Origin: Dasyornis broadbenti
Taxonomy: Eukaryota > Chordata > Aves > Passeriformes > Dasyornithidae
NCBI GenBank assembly: GCA_013397935.1
Contig: VZRN01005827.1
Coordinates: 328,691-392,690, forward strand
Direction of reading: 5' to 3'
DNA: 64,000 bases
Shown here: one piece after another, positions 60,309 through 64,000 of the stretch
Layout: each line of letters begins with the position of its first letter
Numbering within the stretch: the stretch's first letter is position 1
Notes under the pieces: generated by a model
The model's input: only the letters and a program-made list of their open reading frames with translations
The model's database searches: none
Told to the model about the DNA's origin: nothing
Position numbers and translations under genes: made by a program

Positions 60309-63300
60309 GTGAGTGTGTGCTGGGTGTGCTGTGCATTCCCCTGGGAGAAGCAAGGAATTGCCTCCCCGATTCTTACAGAGAGAACAACTCAGTTTGTAAG
60401 ATCTCTCTTGTGTCAGGTTGTCATTTCCACATTCAACTTCCGCTGAAACGTTTTTCTTTCCACAAGATGGACCTCTGCTTTTCTGGAGCAGATCGACAGC
60501 TTGGTAACAGCTGTGGTGGAATAATGGTGCCTGGCGTGAAAAATAAATACCCTTTCTCTGCAACTGCCATAAAAACCTAAAGGCTATTGTATCTGAGTAT
60601 CACAAAGACATTGGGATTTAATACTTTGATCCTATTTTTGTGAAGCTTTAATATTTTGTTGCCGTGGAGACTTAAATGCTCAGTGCGCTCAGGCTTCCTG
60701 CTTGGCCTTGGCAAGAGATCTCTATTCTATTTCAATGCCTATATTTAAACTTTGCTGTTTCAAAGAGGCCCTGCTTCTTGCAGCTGTATCCCATGTCCCC
60801 ATTTTGAACTGTGAAAGAATGAGGTAAACGGTGGTGGATTTCATGGTGCTTTCCAGAATCTCCCCACCCACTGGAATCAGGCAGTGTGTTTGACTGGTTA
60901 ACTTGTGACTTCTGACCTGTGCGTTGTGGCTGATGCTGCACTGCCCCATGTGTGTTCTTAGGAGTAAGTTTAGTCTCAGCTGGCTTTCCTTTCAGTTATC
61001 CACTGGAAAAGACTTGTAAGGAGTCTTGGGAGAGTCTCATTGCTGGGAGCATTCAGTAGGAACCAGTTTTCATAATTTGTGTCCTTATCTCAGGTTAACA
61101 TGTGATTTGACAGGGGAGAACACCAGCAAAACAGCAGAGCCATGTGGGTGCTTTGTCCTTTATGCAATGCCTTCCACTAGATAATCATAAAGCACTTCAT
61201 TAAACATAAAATTTATTGTGAACACATCCATGGGAGAAAGGTGCTTGTCTTTACAGATGTGAATATTCAGGTTTGGGAAGCAACCAAGCCCAGCTGATCA
61301 TTAGGAGAACTTCTGATGGAAATAAGCATGAAAGCAAGATCTCTGGCTTTATAAGGAGTTGTCTCTTTTACAAATAATCCTTCCTCAAGCCTATTCTCTA
61401 TCTGAAAAATAAGCTGATTTTACTGGCACTGCCCTAAAATTTGATAAGCATTAAACTATTTCTTCAGGTTTTTCATTAGTGTAGTTCACAGTGTTCATGA
61501 CTTGCAGACCCCAGCCTGTGAGGCAGCTTTGGTTTTCAGATCTGAGTTGCAAGTCTGAAGTCCATATCTCTATAAAATCTGTCTTTAGCACTCCGCAAGT
61601 TGCTTGTTGTGAATGGATGATGCTTTTCTCTGGGATTATAGTCAAACTGTGGGATTTTGTTCCCATTCTTGGTTGTGGTTTCCTTGGTACATTAATGCAC
61701 AGAGTACCTTGAGGTAGGATTCCGTCACCATTCCCTGTACAGTCTTCTCTGCCTGCCCCACCCACCCCCAGGAAAGCTCCTTTGTATTTCAAAGGTGAAG
61801 AGAAGAATCCATGAATCTTCTGCTTTCAGCCCCCAAAACCACAGTCTCTTGGTTTTAAAGTTTGCTGATAAGAAAAGTTTTACTTTTCTTTACTTTTCTT
61901 ATCAGAAGCATTTAAACCTTTCTTGATAGAATAGGATGAAAGATTATTAACTCAAAATTCTAACTGGTCTGTTTTGAGATAAGAAAATGGGGAAAATGCA
62001 ATCTCTCTGTTAGTTTAAAATGTAACTAATTGCAAAGGGATGATGAAAGTAATTTGATTTCATGATCTTCAATTATCAGGTAATGTAACTCTAAACTGTT
62101 TAACTTCTCTATAGTGCATAGACGTGTCCATGAGCTTTTAGTATCAACATTAAGGAGCTGCAAAAAAATCAGTCATGCAAACAATATTTAAAATACATTT
62201 TGAAAAGATGGTGTGAAAAATTGGTTGGATAAAGAGAATTCTGCTTTGTGGGCACTCTATGAGAAAAAGTCTTAGACTTAAAAGCTTTTCTCCAATTTTA
62301 ACAAATGATTCCTAAAGCTACTGGTCATGTGTGCAGGGAATGCTGCTTTGAAACACTTGGGCTGGAGATCTTTTCCTGGTCTTCTCAGAGTATCTAGCTA
62401 TCTCCTTATTTTAAAATAACTGAATGCAGCATTTGAATCTGCAAGAAAGAAAAGCTTCAGCTTGGAGAAAATCTCACGTTTGGATTCCAGTGGCAATGTT
62501 TGCTGCAACTTCTGGGCTAAGAACAGGAAGTGATGCTCATTTAGTTCTGATCCTTATTTCACGCGTGTTGGTACCAAACTGAATGCTGGTGGAAATTTAG
62601 GCTAAATAGCTTTTAAGTCCAACTAAAGCAGAGTCTGTACAGCAGAGTGATTCTCTCTCTCCCATCTTCCTCAAAAGCAAAAGTCTGGGTTTGGCACAGA
62701 GATGTGCCAAAGCTTCCTCATGCTGGTGAGGCTGTGGTTATCTAAATACTGGAATGCAGTGTATTTGCTGACTCTAATTGTACTCTGATATTTAGGCTGT
62801 GTAGTTTTTGTTTTCCAGCCCTCTGTGTTTTGGTTAGGGCAGTGAATGTGCTGCAGTTGATCTTGAATTAAACCATCTGGAAATAAAACAAAACAAAACC
62901 AAACAAGACTTGCTCAGATACTGAAAACATAGATAACACTCTCAGCGTATAAAAATTTCCAGGCTGTTACAGCAGCAGACAGCATGAAGGAACTTTGCTA
63001 TGATGCAGCTCATGTGGAAATAGGTGATTAAGTGGTTTGAAACTTCCAAGTGCAAACACAATCTTCTCAAAGATTTGAGTGAAATGTCTTCAGTCCATCC
63101 TTCCATGGAAGAGCAACTATTTATTAGCTTGTACTGTAAACTCTGCCTTCAGCTTCAGGGGTCAGCAGGATCACCCCGTGCGCCTGGTTTTGCCGTGGAA
63201 TCTCTGAGACTCTGTTCTTCTTTAGATTCTCAGAGATAATTTTCAGAGCTGCTTTGACTTGTCTCCTTCAAGAATACCCCAAGTCCTCAAGGCACATGCA

Positions 63301-63388
63301 CAGAGTGCACTTTGGGGGAGTTCTGATGGAGACTTTATTTGCTGTTGGAAGCTGGACAAGTGTGAACTGTGGCCATTGTGTTTTTCAG
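60309..63388 (+). other. APLP2: APLP2 intron 3, about 3.1 kb
   Basis: Phase-1 intron with donor GTGAGT and acceptor TGTTTTTCAG. It contains an inverted repeat with 14-base perfect arms (61865-61905). No repeats of a known family and no gene recognised. Confidence 0.9.
61865..61905. repeat. Hairpin-forming inverted repeat with internal 10-base duplication
   Basis: CTGATAAGAAAAGT and ACTTTTCTTATCAG are perfectly complementary 14-base arms around a 13-base loop. The right arm and loop also contain a direct duplication, TACTTTTCTT twice in tandem. Both arms include a GATAAG word. In APLP2 pre-mRNA this would fold into a stable stem. Function is unknown. Confidence 0.75.
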
Positions 63389-63501
63389 TGGGTGAGTTTG
63401 TAAGCGACGTCCTGCTGGTTCCCGAGAAATGCCGGTTCTTCCACAAGGAGCGCATGGATGTGTGTGAAAGCCACCAGCACTGGCACACGGTGGCCAAGGA
63501 G
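63389..63501 (+). CDS. APLP2: APLP2 exon 4: copper-binding domain, first half
   Basis: Completes the split Val codon and reads [20 protein letters not shown] then [17 protein letters not shown], with donor GAG|GTAATG. The SHQHWHT segment includes the HxH histidines that help ligate copper in the E1 copper-binding domain of this family; the later Tyr and Met ligands would be in exon 5, outside the window. Two cysteines (EKC, DVC) are in place. The acceptor TTTTTCAG gives 113 bases, restoring phase 0. Confidence 0.98.
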
Positions 63502-64000
63502 GTAATGGAGCCACTGGGACAGGAATGGTTATTGTGGGTCTGTCCACTTGGATGCTTGTAGTGTTAGAGCAGAGCAGTGTTTCTCTCTGGGTTCCATTCC
63601 CAAGTTTCAGTCAGTGAACTGAGGCAGACAGCAAGGAATTAAAAATATAAAAGTACTCAAATGACTTAAAAAACCTGTGTAGCCAGTTGGGTTATTATTC
63701 ATAATAAGATGTCCTAAATAGCTTATCCATATCATAGAGCTGGGAATTGAATCAGCTCTCTGGGATTCTGCTTTAACCAATGGTTCGTCTCTCTTTCTTT
63801 TCTCTTTCCAGGGAGATACAGTGGGCATAGGATAGTTCCTATTTTTCTTGCACATTTTGCTTTAATGTACCTGCTGCTGCTGGGGATTTGGTTGGGAGGG
63901 CTTGCCTGGGAGCAATCTGAGTTTCGTTGGGACTGATTAGTGGAGGTTTTACATAAGAGATGGATTATATTCTCAGAATAAATCTAGCCCATGGTTTTGG
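63502..64000 (+). other. APLP2: APLP2 intron 4 (partial)
   Basis: Begins with donor GTAATG and runs off the window. No exon or repeat seen. Confidence 0.9.

Larger units (their letters stand above)
36837..64000 (+). other. APLP2: APLP2 gene, 5' part (continues beyond right edge)
   Basis: Gene-level entry. Four exons join in frame into 166 codons covering the signal peptide, the whole growth-factor-like domain and the first half of the copper-binding domain of E1. The rest of the copper-binding domain, the acidic region, the Kunitz inhibitor exon, E2, the transmembrane helix and the cytoplasmic NPxY tail are not in the window. Intron 1 is very long compared with introns 2 and 3 (1.2 and 3.1 kb). 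Confidence 0.93.

Noticed and set aside
59888..60580. 230-codon open frame around APLP2 exon 3
   Set aside because: Clear acceptor at 60178 and donor at 60309; codons outside the exon have no resemblance to the family.
1..64000. CRISPR array, operon, phage or other prokaryotic system
   Set aside because: No regularly spaced repeats or clustered long genes. Splice structure and repeats show vertebrate DNA.

Overview
The window is vertebrate nuclear DNA, most likely from a bird. It has small exons with GT-AG borders separated by long introns, CpG-island promoters, fragments of chicken-repeat-1 (CR1) LINEs ending in the avian ATTCTGTGATTCTATG-type 3' tail, and one solo LTR of a type common in birds. 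I see no bacterial-style operons, CRISPR arrays, rRNA or tRNA genes.

Two protein-coding genes lie head to head (divergent). On the left, the minus strand carries the 5' half of PRDM10: five coding exons at 8690-8622, 6842-6675, 5089-5030, 1246-1039 and 672-431. They join in frame to 249 codons and continue past the left edge into the rest of the PR/SET domain and the zinc fingers. Its promoter is probably the CpG island at about 17.1-18.65 kb, which holds a 414-base assembly gap (17931-18344), five CCAAT boxes and a minus-strand TATA-like box. On the right, the plus strand carries the start of APLP2: exons 36837-36917, 58792-58965, 60179-60308 and 63389-63501. They join in frame to 166 codons covering the signal peptide, the complete growth-factor-like domain and the first half of the copper-binding domain. 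APLP2 continues past the right edge. PRDM10 and APLP2 are also neighbours on human chromosome 11q24, so the order is conserved synteny.

Layout: 1-8.8 kb, PRDM10 coding exons and introns; 8.8-17.1 kb, PRDM10 5' intron(s); 17.1-18.65 kb, CpG-island promoter with gap; 18.65-36.5 kb, intergenic DNA with the LTR (21.5-22.6 kb) and CR1 remnants; 36.53-37.2 kb, APLP2 CpG-island promoter and exon 1; 36.9-58.8 kb, the 21.9-kb APLP2 intron 1, with a MIR-like SINE and several CpG-retaining segments; 58.8-64 kb, APLP2 exons 2-4.

The two genes do not form a pathway: PRDM10 is a nuclear transcription regulator and APLP2 a membrane protein of the amyloid-precursor family. I found no new multi-gene system. 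The observations most worth a second look concern expression control: a probable GC-AG intron in PRDM10, a PRDM10 leader with a short upstream ORF and two start codons in different contexts, an APLP2 upstream ORF whose stop overlaps the APLP2 start, a perfect octamer palindrome in the PRDM10 5' intron, and a CpG-rich patch and a MIR remnant in APLP2 intron 1.
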